A DNA stretch of 64,000 nucleotides from Symbiodinium microadriaticum (taxonomy: Eukaryota > Sar > Dinophyceae > Suessiales > Symbiodiniaceae), in NCBI GenBank assembly GCA_001939145.1, contig LSRX01000327.1:475764-539763 (forward strand). The letters are read 5' to 3'. Numbering within the stretch: the stretch's first letter is position 1; the number at the start of each line of letters is the position of its first letter. The notes under the pieces are model-generated. The model was not told the origin of the DNA, did not search any database, and saw nothing but the letters and a program-made list of their open reading frames with translations. Position numbers and translations under genes: made by a program. Below, in pieces: positions 35,690-46,900 of the stretch.

Positions 35690-35745
35690 GCCCGAAAATA
35701 TAAATAAATATAATATATTATATATATATATATACACATGTGCAT
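35690..35745. repeat. TA-rich microsatellite
   Basis: TATA/TAAA repeats. Frames across it encode Tyr/Ile strings and are not genes. Confidence 0.8.
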
Positions 35746-36052
35746 GTATATATGCAATCATAAATCTACACACAGACCTTGCTGGGTGTGTACTGTGCTT
35801 GCGTGTATGTATAAGAGCGATAGATAGAGATCCACACATCCATCGCTTTGCACTCAACGGACACGAGGCCCAAGGGCTTCGAATTTCATGGAGGGACCTC
35901 GGTACAAGGCCGCAGAGCCAACAGTCGCAGCAGCAACACCGCCACCAGCAGCAATAAGAAATGGACAAGGGTCACAACTGTGCCAACGGCGACAACCCGA
36001 GCTGCAGCACTGACAACAGAAAACAACGCGCACCACAGACGACAGGATAACG

Positions 36053-37012
36053 ATGAACGATTTCACAGATTTCGGCACGGCACGTCTCCAGGACTTCGCA
36101 TCCGATGCCAGCCTTTTAGATGCCGAGGAGGTGCGGCAGACCTGCTTCCTACTAGACTAGATCTACAAGGTTTTTGGGGAGGTGCGACATTTTGGGCTTA
36201 GGGCTTAGGGTCTCCAAGCAGAGTCTGGGTTCAACAAGAGTCTCCAAATTGCAAGGAGGAGCGAAAACCATAGAGATCACCATGAAAAACGGCGCGACCC
36301 GAGAAAGGGCCTTCCCCCTCCATTTTGGGAACCTTAAGGACAAGGACTTCTGGGGTTTTTTGGATTCAGGGATTCCTGGGCCTTCGGCGCAGGAGTCTCA
36401 CGGAAGAGCACACGCCGAGAAGGTCACGAAGAAGAAGAAAAAGAAAAAAAAGAAGGCCCTGGCGAAGAAGTGTGCAGCTCGATGGCAAGAGAACTTAGCT
36501 GGTAATGATCTTACATCACTCTCTGGGCTTCAGGGGCAGGCGACTGGATTTCAGGGCCGAGCTGCTTTTCTTCCAGCTGGTTGGTGAGCTTCGGATGCCT
36601 CAAGTATAAGCTCGTCAAACCGTTGCGATACACTTCATTGGCCTGCTGGTCTCTTCCAAAACCTCCGACTGCACGCCTTGGCGCCCTCCCAAACTTGCTC
36701 TGAGGTCGGCACACACCTGACCAGCTGTCCGTCTGATGGCTCCGACCCGTGCAAGACCAAATCGGCAGGTCGGCCAGCTAGACAGCAATGCCTGTCAAAG
36801 TAGGTGGGGAGAGAGGGCTAGTGTTAGAGGGGCTGTCTGGTACGGTGTGTTCACAGCTCCCAAACCCTTGAACCGCAGGCAACTGCATCAACGTCTTTCA
36901 CTCCTGTGGCGATGACGTCCTGAAACAGTGTGGACTGGACAAGACGCCTGGTCGGCAAGAACTGCTTGGACTGCTTGGCGAGTCGATGTCAATGACGCAT
37001 AGATACCCCTAA
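36053..37012 (+). CDS. 3' end of an unknown gene: Lys-rich exon joined to a conserved-looking Cys-containing last exon
   Basis: Two exons join cleanly. Exon 36420-36501 encodes a Lys tract and KALAKKCAARWQENLAG; its end CTG|GTAATG is a GT donor. Exon 36879-37012, after CCGCAG, encodes NCINVFHSCGDDVLKQCGLD, then KTPGRQELLGLLGESM, and stops at TAA. The join completes a Gly codon. Just upstream, 36053-36160 holds a short frame (MNDFTDFGTARLQDF, then LLDAEEVRQ) that could be an earlier exon if it splices near GTGCGGCAG. I do not recognise the protein family. The Lys run may act in RNA or nuclear binding; the Cys residues (four in about 45) could bind metal, but their spacing fits no named finger. 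Confidence 0.45.
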
Positions 37013-37089
37013 TTAAGCTGATAATAAGCTGTGGGTACATGTCCCATGATGTGAAGGAAAAAGAAGTGCACCAGCCTCAGCGGTGGAGC

Positions 37090-39150
37090 CTGCTACCTCC
37101 AATGCACCGGAAGAGAGCTCTTTGGCGTCGCTTGGCACTTTAGCTCTGTGATAGGGCTTTTCAGATTTCGGGCGTCGCTTCCTCTCCGTAGGTGCAACGG
37201 GTCCAAAACTATGGCACCGACACGTAACATCCAGTAACCCAAGTCTTGCACCGAATTAGGATGCCCGGCGACCCCTAACCTGTAGATCCTGTATTGTTGA
37301 ACTCTAAACTTCAAGGAACCTGGAAGATTAACCACCCCTGTACTGCGTAATCACACGAGACAGAGGGAGAGAGACTTTACAGCTCTAGCTTGACGCTTCA
37401 AATCCTGTATCCGCGATGTCGCCGCTGGGCTTGCAGGTCGGGGGGTCCCCTATGCCCGGAAGTGAAAGAGAGTGATTAACCATCGCGATCAAGACTCCAA
37501 GACCCTAGAAGCCAGAAGCTTCGCCAACATGCAAAAAGAAGCCCCTAAACCGCGAAAACCATGGATCCACTAGCATTGCAGGAGTTCGCTCACGAAGGGT
37601 GTTGCCGGCTACAGCCCCGCAGACTCCCGTAAAGCCCCGTGCTAACCTAACGAGTAGGCTCCAATATCATCGTTGGGTCACAAAAGTCCCCTTCAGTTTC
37701 AGCTGCACTCAGGCCTCTCTATTGCAAGCTGTCACCATCTCTATATCAGTTCTGCCTGGTGTATCTGCGATTTTGACAAGGCAGGAGCAATATCCCAAGG
37801 CTTTCCTACAGTGGCAACACGGCGCCCAGTAACACCCTCATGCATGGAACCCAAATCCACGGGAAAGAAACCAAGCCCTCAGCCCCAAAACCCTGTTCAA
37901 ACCTGCCAGGTCAAAAACGCAGGACCTATAATATAGAAGCCTAAACAATTATCAATACTATTCCTTAAGAGCTCCTTATTTTGATTATACTAGAATGGAG
38001 AGCAAAACCCTAGTTCTAGTCACCAAGGTCCCTACAGTACTCAAAAACAGGCACATCTGTAAAAGCGCCCGGCCTTTTGAGGAAATCCTACAAGGTAATC
38101 CCAAAAAGGAACTACTAAGGAGCCTATAGAGAGCCCAACTAACCCCCTTAAACAAGGAGAAGTGCGAGTCCCAGCCGAAGGAGCGGTGCAACGGTGGCTA
38201 TGCCTCTCGGAAAAAAAGCGGGAGGTTTCGGGGGGCTCCTGGGGCCTTTTTTGTGGCTACGAAGGACTTAAGGTGGGTTTCGGGGTAAGTTTCAGGATGT
38301 TGGCTTCAGGGCTAGAGCAATTTTGAGGATCCGGGGGTTGGGTTTACAGTTTAGGGATTGAGATTGCGGGGTTAGGTTTCTTTTGTTCAAGAGTTTACTC
38401 TGGATTTGGGCAGCTTCTTGCTCAGGTTCCAGGAGTTAGAGTTGCCTGGGCTCTGGGAGGAGTAGCAACTGCCTTCAGCTGAGGGCTTTTGGGAGATATG
38501 CTGGACCCGATACATGAACACACAAATCGATGATTCAGGTGGTGGTGGTGGTGGTGCTGATGAAGATGCCTTACGATGAGCAGATCCTTAAAGGGAAGAT
38601 CCGGGATGTGAGGTGGTCGTGTGGTGGTTGTTTCTGAACAAAATATAGACAACTGAAACGGCTTTGGGGTCTATAGGTTTTCAGTCTACCCAGCCCGTTG
38701 GCATGTCCACCTTCCTGGTGGACTGCTTGACTTGTCATGGCTCTTCTCGACCGGATAGAACAAGACCTGCGGGCTATAGGAACGTGCCTCAGAGTCTGCT
38801 AAATCGCTAGAGTTTAGAGCTCTTCAGGTACCTTAGGTCCTGCATGGTCGAAGCGATGGGTTGCCTGAGGTCAGCGATGGGCTGTCTGGCATGTCGTGTG
38901 ACTTGGCGCAGAAGGCTGAATCTTCTGAACTCTCCGTTTGTCTGAACTCGTTGCTGCATTGAAGTCAGCACTAGAATCACCAGAAGCCTCTTGCTTTCTA
39001 CGCACAACATAAGCACCAATCTCTTAAGCCGCCAGGCCATGCTCCTCACAACTATTCACGTCGTCTCAACTCTGTAGACTGTAGTCACATCCCACCCTTC
39101 TGTACAGCCCATCCTTGCAGTAGACCGAGACTTGTTTCCTTCCTGACCGC
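37090..39150. other. Spacer with a partial family B foldback element
   Basis: 38090-38134 repeats the right half of the family B element (AATCCTACAAGGTAATCCC, then GGAACTACTAAGGAGCC), with a weak partner arm near 37965. 38537-38565 is a TGG trinucleotide run. No exon could be supported. Confidence 0.5.
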
Positions 39151-39191
39151 GGGCTTTTTTCGAACTCCAGCAACCAGCAATTCACCCCCTC

Positions 39192-39320
39192 TTGCCCACG
39201 AAGTTTCAGTTGATCTTGTTGGCCCTCACGGCTGACACCTGTTCTGTCTGCTTCCAACTGTGCGAGGGGGGGATACCATGCCCGAGCTGCAAGATAGAGG
39301 TTTCAGGGCAATCCGTATGG
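39192..39320 (+). CDS. Exon-like fragment with a Cys cluster
   Basis: The frame reads FQLILLALTADTCSVCFQLC, then EGGIPCPSCKIEVSGQS, giving Cys spacing C-x2-C-x4-C-x5-C-x2-C over 20 residues, as in small zinc-binding turns. It runs straight into a TATG microsatellite, so the true exon must end near 39315. The function is unknown; it may be an N-terminal or internal exon. Confidence 0.35.
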
Positions 39321-39354
39321 TACGTATATCACTGGATGCATGCATGTGCATATG

Positions 39355-39482
39355 TGCGTATGTGTGTAAGTATGTGTGTGTGTATGTATGTATGTATGTA
39401 TGTATGTATGTATGTATGTATGTATGTATGTATGTATGTATATATATATATAATATATAGAGGATAGAGAGAGAGAGAGAGG
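39355..39482. repeat. (TATG)n microsatellite with AT and GA tails
   Basis: About 17 TATG units, then TATA, then GAGA repeats. All Met/Tyr/Val/Cys and His/Thr/Tyr/Ile frames over it are artefacts. Confidence 0.95.
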
Positions 39483-40899
39483 TGCACCTGCCTGTATTTG
39501 CGCGCGCTCTGTGTAGATACAAGACAACGATTTGGACGCGTGTAAACTATGTGTATATGTCTATCCTTCCGATCGACAGAGTAGCAATAAACCAAGTCTG
39601 CATGGTCCCGCCGAGGTATGATCTCGCCCTTGGAGGCAACACGCTGTATTGATGCAGGCACCTGTGCGCTGCCGGAGGAGTAGGGCCTTGAGCGCGGGAA
39701 GCCAGAAGGGAGCCAAAAACAGGGAGCATGTGCAAGTGATGCCTTGATCTCAAAAGGTCTTGGTGCTATAGGAGGGCTTAAGGCTCAGGGCGTAGGGCCC
39801 GCACCAGAAGTCTGAGATTTCCCTCCCACAATCCTGCTTCCTGGACTTCCACCCCTGAGATCCAACGTTCTGGCCCACAAGAGTGGACGTCCTTGTATTG
39901 AAGCACTGTAGCAGTGACCTCTGGTGAGTTATTGAGCGCACATGCTGAAGCCTTGATGAAAGCTTTCGGAATCTTTCGGTGTGGATGCGGCTCGATTGCT
40001 TGAGCTTTGCTTGAGTCCCTGCCGTCGAATGCAACGTTGCTACGCCCCAGAGGGAGCTCACATACCGGAGTTTGGCATTGAGGGATAAGGTCGACCAAGG
40101 TGCAGTGCAGGAAATCGTGACGAGGCAGCGCATAAAACAAAATTATCATGTTCCACCACATGTGAACAACTCAAGCAGCAGCTGGTAGAATCTAGAACAT
40201 GTGGCTTGCCAGAGTTGAACCCTCAGGCTAAACCTGAACCTCAACCCACCCCAGACACTCACCTGTCTCCGTGTATACTACTTCGGGCCATCGAGCGCAG
40301 ATGGTCAAGCGGAAGGCAGGGTGTTGCTGGAAAATCAGCGCTACACGTAGCACGTGCGGCCGGCAATTGAACAAAGTGAAGCTTTGAGAGTTTATGCAAG
40401 CGTGCGAAAATCATCAAAGGTTGTTTGTCATTCTAGATTCCACTGAATCAGTGTCGCATGGTTTCTGGAGACAGATGAACTGCCCCACCCTACCATCCCA
40501 AATGTGATACATGTTCAAGCTTTGGCTGCTAGAGCTCGCACGTCATGGCTTGTGAGAAACCTTGGGACAATTCACGAGAATCCTTCTGCAATGGCATGTA
40601 ACAGCTCCGCCGGCGCAGGCCGAGCCCAGAACCGGCATATCTGAAAACCGAAACCCTCAACCTTCATCTTATAAACCCTTCACACCTAAACTTTAAGCTG
40701 GAATACTACAGAAAACACTCCCTGCTATACTCCATGGGGGGGGCGCTTTGCAAGAGGCTTCTGCCATGGACAGCGTCGAAGCCCCCGCCGCGGCCCGGCC
40801 CTGAGCCCACGGCTTCGGGCTGCCGGCTCGGGCTCGGTGATTACAATCTCTGGGTCCTTCTCGGATACAATTTTACATCTTTATTTTTTGTTAGTTATA

Positions 40900-41012
40900 A
40901 AAAAAAAACCTAGTAAGGATTCAAGTTTTAGATTTTTGTTGTTGTTAAAGTAGAACCCTAGTAAGGATGCAAAAAATGATCATCTTTAAGATGGCCCCAA
41001 CATGGAATAAGA
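40900..41012. mobile_element. Relative of foldback family F
   Basis: CCCTAGTAAGGATGC, then an ATGATCAT centre, then GGCCCCAACA follows the same order as the perfect palindrome at 57934. A second CCTAGTAAGGAT word at about 40910 suggests a duplicated arm. It is a diverged copy. Confidence 0.45.
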
Positions 41013-41947
41013 TCGAATGTGCTAAGGCTGGCAGGTGACAGAGCTGAGAACAATAGGAATCTGTGTAGATCTTGTGCACAACCAGGTTGCTGTTACGAGA
41101 ATGCGTTTTTTTTTTCGGCCTGAGGGGTTCATGGAAAATCGAAGATTCGAAGATGTTCGAAGTCGAACTCCCCATGTAACATAACAGGCACCCGTTTCAG
41201 ATTTGGAGGTTCCTCAAAACGGGATTAGGACTGTCCTTTTGTTTTGTATTGTAGTTTGTGGTGGTGTGAAGGGAGAAAAATTAGAGGAAATTGTTATGGG
41301 GCAAGCCTTGCATCGGGCATCCTGCAGCCTCCGAACAAGGCCAATGAGGAGGACGGGGAGGGGGGACAGAGGGCATTTGCTGTGGCCGTCCTGTGATTTG
41401 GCTCAGGGATCAGGGAAACCCGAACTTCGGCATCGCGAGCGGTTGCAGAGGTGTTTGCACCATGATGACGCCGACCCGAGGTAAAACCTACCAGCCCGCA
41501 TGCCCTCGTCGTACGGGCCTTGGCATAGTGGGTGGGGGGGGGGGGGTTGTTTCAGTCGCATGTAAACTCAAGAACCATAACCCGGCCACAGCCCTGAAGT
41601 GCAGCAGATACTGTTGAGGGTGTAAGCTTAGTTAGGAAAGTTGGCTGAAGGATTCGCGCCAACACTGTGAAGATTGACAATCAGATCTTCCGAAACAGAA
41701 GCCCCATACCTTCCCGCCTGGAATCCCCTTCCACACCCAAGCCAAAGCCCGGAAGCAAACCCTGCAATGCGGGCTCGCCAATGCTAAGTGGGAGGGAAAC
41801 AAATGCCAAGACAATCGAGATGCTAAAAAGCATGTGTGTCCTCATCATCACCGTAGCACGTTCCCCCATCACGCCCGTCCAGCTTGTTTAAAGCCTCTCT
41901 GATTATGAGACAGCGACATGCCTATAGCCGAAACCCTAGGCGCTCTT

Positions 41948-42033
41948 CCTTTGTTAAGGCCCTTCTGGACCTGCGCCTGAGCGACTGCAACGAAGAGCTG
42001 CTGGAGCTGCAGGACATCCTCGGGCAGGGATGA
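41948..42033 (+). CDS. Exon-like fragment with stop, unknown helical protein
   Basis: The plus frame reads FVKALLDLRLSDCNEELLEL, then QDILGQG and TGA, a clear amphipathic heptad pattern. It could be a C-terminal exon. The minus strand is open here too, so the coding strand is not certain. Confidence 0.3.
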
Positions 42034-43958
42034 ATGGTTGTCGATGTCAGTCGATTCAGTGACCCCCATGAAAGCAGCTACAGCGTCCCTCCTTCTCTCT
42101 GTGTCATTGTCAATCTGAGCCCCCTGTGGCACACCAGCCGATTGCGGAAGAGTGCGGGTCGTTGCGGATGCTGCAACATCCTGTGCAATCGATCCATCTG
42201 CACTACACCGCATTCGTTTCAATTGCAACGTTAGGCTCAGATCGCACACTTGCTCCAGTAGGACAGGGCGAAAATTTTCTGGGCGGAAATTTTCTCGACG
42301 GCCCAAGCCTAATACCTATTGCACCCCCTCAATCCCCGAAAGCCTCACTGTGACCGGCTTCACGCAGGCCGCCTCCAGACGGCTTCACGAGGTGGCATTG
42401 AGTCAGACGGCGCACATCCGATTGTGGTTGTTTACAGCTTCCCGGGTTAACGACTGTGAAAACTGAAGCTGGATGGCTGGCTTGCTATGTTCTTAATGCG
42501 CTCCACTAATCGCGGGACCGCCGCCCTCGAATCACAAGGCGGACCTGTCCTTAAGTTACTGGCCCGAAAATGCCGGAAAGCCGACCGGTTTTTAGATATT
42601 TCAGACAAACGCAAAAGGCCTCCAGCACGTCAGACACCGTAGCCGAACCAGAGAAGCTGAAACACCGCTGCGAGACCCGTCTATGAAGGGCCTTCCTGAA
42701 TTTTCTTGTTTTTTTGGTGATCTCGTGGGCTAGAACTGCGATGACCGCCCTCGCTGGAGCTTCGTGGAGCGACTCGACTGACTGTCAAAGAACCAAATAC
42801 TATTGAAATGTACCTGGAGACCAGATCCTGTACACAGTTTGCTCAAGATTGCATCTTGGCACAATCACCGTGGCCTCCCAAAACTTGCAAAGGCGATTTA
42901 CCCGGGGGCAGCGTAAAACCCAGACAAGCAGCTTTAGCTTTGACTTCTAATCTCCCCTAAACCCAAACACGATCCCCAGAAGGCTAAACCAATACCTAAA
43001 GCCTAAAGCTCTCTTTTCCTCCTTGGGCACAGGCCTATGCACCTGCACGCCGTCAAATGTCGGAGCCCCGGGCCCTTCTTTGCCTTTGTTTCGGGCTTTC
43101 GGCTGAGTGGGGACTGTCCAGATTTTGCGCGCAGCGCCCATCGCCCATACATGAGAGGCCTGATTAAGTCAACTGATATGTTTGGAACCGTCAGGCACCC
43201 TAAACCCTCTAACCCTGAACAGGAATCTTTCAACAACACATCCTAAATCCGAAAATCTTCAAACAGCTTAGAAACGGTTCAAGTCCCTGCAGAGTTTGAA
43301 TACCCAAGTGTCCAGGTATTTGCTGCAGAGTGCCAGGGCCCCGGCATCAGCACACAAACTAGTCGTGGGTAGTACGCAGTATCTCTGATACGAAGATGAC
43401 GCTCCTTTCTCCCAAGATTGGCGCTTGCGTCCTGGGGGCTTTCTCGGAACCTCCATGCCACAGCCACCGTCCCAAAGCAGCCCGGCAAGGCGTTGTAGAG
43501 ACCCCCTTAGCCCTCAGCCTCAAAGCCTAAACCCTCAAACCTGCATCCCAGAAGATGGCCGTCGACGGCCCCTTGAAGCCTCAAAAGAGCCCTTAAGGGG
43601 GAGGGGGGCCCTTGGGGTCGCAGGCGCTCCTTCGAGGTGATGAGGCCACTGCATCCGAGACTCGGAGGTGGGCCTCTCAGGTCTTTGCAATCTTCACGGG
43701 TCGGTGACCGCTGACGATTCATGGTGCGCAGCTGCTGGCTCATTCAAGCCAAGAAACTGATGTTCATGGGCACTGGCAACTTGCAAGACAGAGAGCTTCG
43801 GCAGGCATGACCAAGAAGACATAAGCAGATGCCTGTCCCCTCTGGCCAAAGTGAGCCCGAGCGTCTCAGTCTAGAGTCTAGAGTGGCCGTCTCAGTCTGG
43901 AGTCCCTTGTCCAGCGACAGGGCTAGATAGATATAGCTTTGCTGTCCTTGCTGAAGCC

Positions 43959-46900
43959 ATGGTTCTTCGCCGGGGACGCAAACATCAAGGGGACACTGCG
44001 AAGAGGCGCGCCAGGCAGGGTCTGATGCTCTGCAGGCGCCCAGGCCTCATGCGAATGCTGCGAACCAGCTCAAAAGACACAAGCCTGGTAGTGTCGGATC
44101 CGTTGTCGGCGGGACTCAGTCCCTCTGCTTTTCGCAAATACGAGATGGCTATGAAGAACGCATCCCGCAAGAACGTGATTCCGGGCTGCGCCAGCGTTGT
44201 GCTCAAGATGGGAGAAGTCGTGCAAGCCAGAGCGTTCGGCTTTGCAGACTTGGAGGCACGCCGGGCATTCCGGCTGGACACCATCTGTCGCGTCTTCTGC
44301 GTCACCAAGACTTTTGTGCTCTTGCTTCCAATCTGGCCTTACCCACTTCGTGCACTCTCTCGCCATGCACACAGCAGAAGTCAAAACGCTCGCAACAGTG
44401 AAAGCCCGAAGGAAGCAGCAGTTCCAGTACTGTCGAGGCAGCGAAGCCTACAAACTTAGGCGTAGCCGACAGGCACAGCAACGCAAACCGTCGAGGGGCC
44501 CTCTTCCAGAGGGGAACGCATACTTATGTGCAACGTTATGGCAGCCTCATGTTTGTATGGTTTGTCAGGGTGTCCCCCGATTGAAAGGGTGCCAGCGTTC
44601 GGAGATCTTAACTCTCCACTGAGCTGAGGTGACGGTGGCATTTATGCTGCTGGTGGAAGACGGGCTGGTTCGACTGGAAGATCCGGTGGCCAAGTTCCTC
44701 CCAAGCTTCGCTGATGTTCAGGCACATTTCGGCATGAATCCGGGAGGACCTTCCACCCCAGAAGCCCTAAACCTCTCCGTGGTATGACCCCTCTTGAGGT
44801 CTTTGGTGGTCTATAAGATTGGTTTGGTGGTTCTCGGCTGTAATGGGGTCGTCTTGCCTGATCGGACAAAAGCATAACAGTCGAAAAACCTCTCCGTAAT
44901 GCACGAGTGTGAGAGCCCAAACTAGTGGAAATCGAAAACCCGTTTTTTCGGAGGATTGGAGTTCGAGACTCGAAGTTGGATTTGGAGACCTTCTTAGCAT
45001 GTGGTGCTGCTAGTGATGACCATGAAGATGATGGTCGCCATGCTGGCGAAGATCGAGGGTTTGTGAACGGTGATGGCTAGTATTGCTGCGTTCGTTTGTT
45101 CATGATTGTCTCATGATGCCCTTAATCGAGTAACAGAATCTCTTGCCATTGCACGCGCTTACCCAGAGCCGCAACGGCATGATATTCGCATGTGGGTTAC
45201 TTACTTGCATTGCTAAAGCTAGCATCAACGTGAAATCCGGTATGCAGATGCATGCAGTTGTCCTTGCTGCTGCCATTTATGGCAATTGGCCATTCGGTTT
45301 CAAAAAGCTACGATCGCGAGGAACATCTCATTGTCTGCTGGTACTGCAACTAACAAACCACTAACATGGTCTCGATACAAAGTCCTGATCAACTCGGTCG
45401 CCAATTTTGCCCGGAACCCGGAACCCCCGCAGCGTCTTGCTGAGCCCTCCCCGGACCTATCAAGAACCTCTTTCAAACAACCTCATTGCAAGACTCGTAA
45501 GTCGCATCCCTGTAAAGCCGCAGAGGTGGTCGCCTCGCGCTCCAGCGAGGAGTCTCCTCCGTCCAGGCTTTGCAAACCCAAGCGGACCATGCGAATGCAC
45601 CACTTGCTGCCCAGCCTGCGAAGGGATCCCTAAGGAGCTTGGAACCGATATAGCAAAGACGGAGTGGGTTCAGAGTTTAGAGCCCCTGCTAACGGCAGGG
45701 ATCGAGGTTAAGGCTGTAGCATTCAAGAGACTTGCCAGCTTGACACAGCGGGTGTTCGTGGTATTTAAAGAAGGGACACGACTAGTTGAAGCGACAAATG
45801 CTGGATCACACCTAAAACTTAAAACCCGATAGATCCTTTACAGTGCCCTCGAGGACCCCATAAATTATTCCGCTCCTCAAGACGATCGTCCTACTTCCTG
45901 CAGCTATCGAATTGGCCTTGCTGTTGTTGTTTCTTGTGAGCTTCATCCGGTTCCCAAGCATCAAACCCAGGTAGACTTTACCTTCGGCCTTGTAGATATC
46001 GCCTTATAGTCCTCAGAATAGCTACAGCACAATATACTCCGAAACCTTCTTCTAGTTATTAGGGCTCTTTGACTCCAAGGTTGACTCACACCTCCGGGCT
46101 ATCGTATGGCTCGGGCTTCGGCGAGGTTCCCAGCGATGCCACAGAAAAAGGCTACGCCAAGCTGATGCCCCTGGGTCTTTGTTTGGCACCGGTATGTTTT
46201 CGAGACTAGCTCGCAGGCAAGAGCATTGGCTAAAGCCTAGAAAGAATCCGTGCACCCACAAGCCGTGCAAGCCCAACCCTAGGGGCGATGTAGACCGCGG
46301 ACAAGTGCGGAGTCTGGCCGTCTTTGTGAATCGCCTGGCGAAGGCTGGGAAATGGGCAGAGCTTGGTCACTTCAGGACCCCCAAGCTTGGAATAGTGTCA
46401 AAGCAGTGTTCTGGAAGGTTCCTTTACGATTTCATCCGGGCGACTCCTATGCTTACGGCTTTTCCACCGACGTGCTGGGCCGTGTCGTGGAGATCATCAG
46501 TCGGAAGACCTTGGAGGATTTCTTGCACCCGGCCCTGCAAGGAACACAGTTCAGGGAAGTGGAAGATCTCGGTGGTTCAAAGTGTGGGGCTTATAGCTGG
46601 GGGTTAAGCTTCATGTTTGACGTGTACCTCGAAGCTTAACTTGCCGAAATATTTGCAAGCTGCTCTACTGGCGTAAGAGAATGGCGTATGTGGGGCTCAG
46701 GAAAAACTTGGAAGCCTGGCTGGTCGCAGTATTCGCAGTAGCGCGCCTAGTTCAACATTGGACGCATTCTTCCGGGCCCTTACGTCCAACCTGCCCTCAG
46801 ACTCCCAGAGAGCCCACTACCCCTTAATTAAGGAATATACCTTAAGTTATAGGGGCCTCAATATTATGATTTAAGGTATATTCCTTAATTAGGGGCCCCT

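Noticed and set aside
39750..40161. Two overlapping 127-codon minus-strand frames
   Set aside because: Both look moderately protein-like but neither shows a domain, and they contradict each other. I found no splice or homology support.
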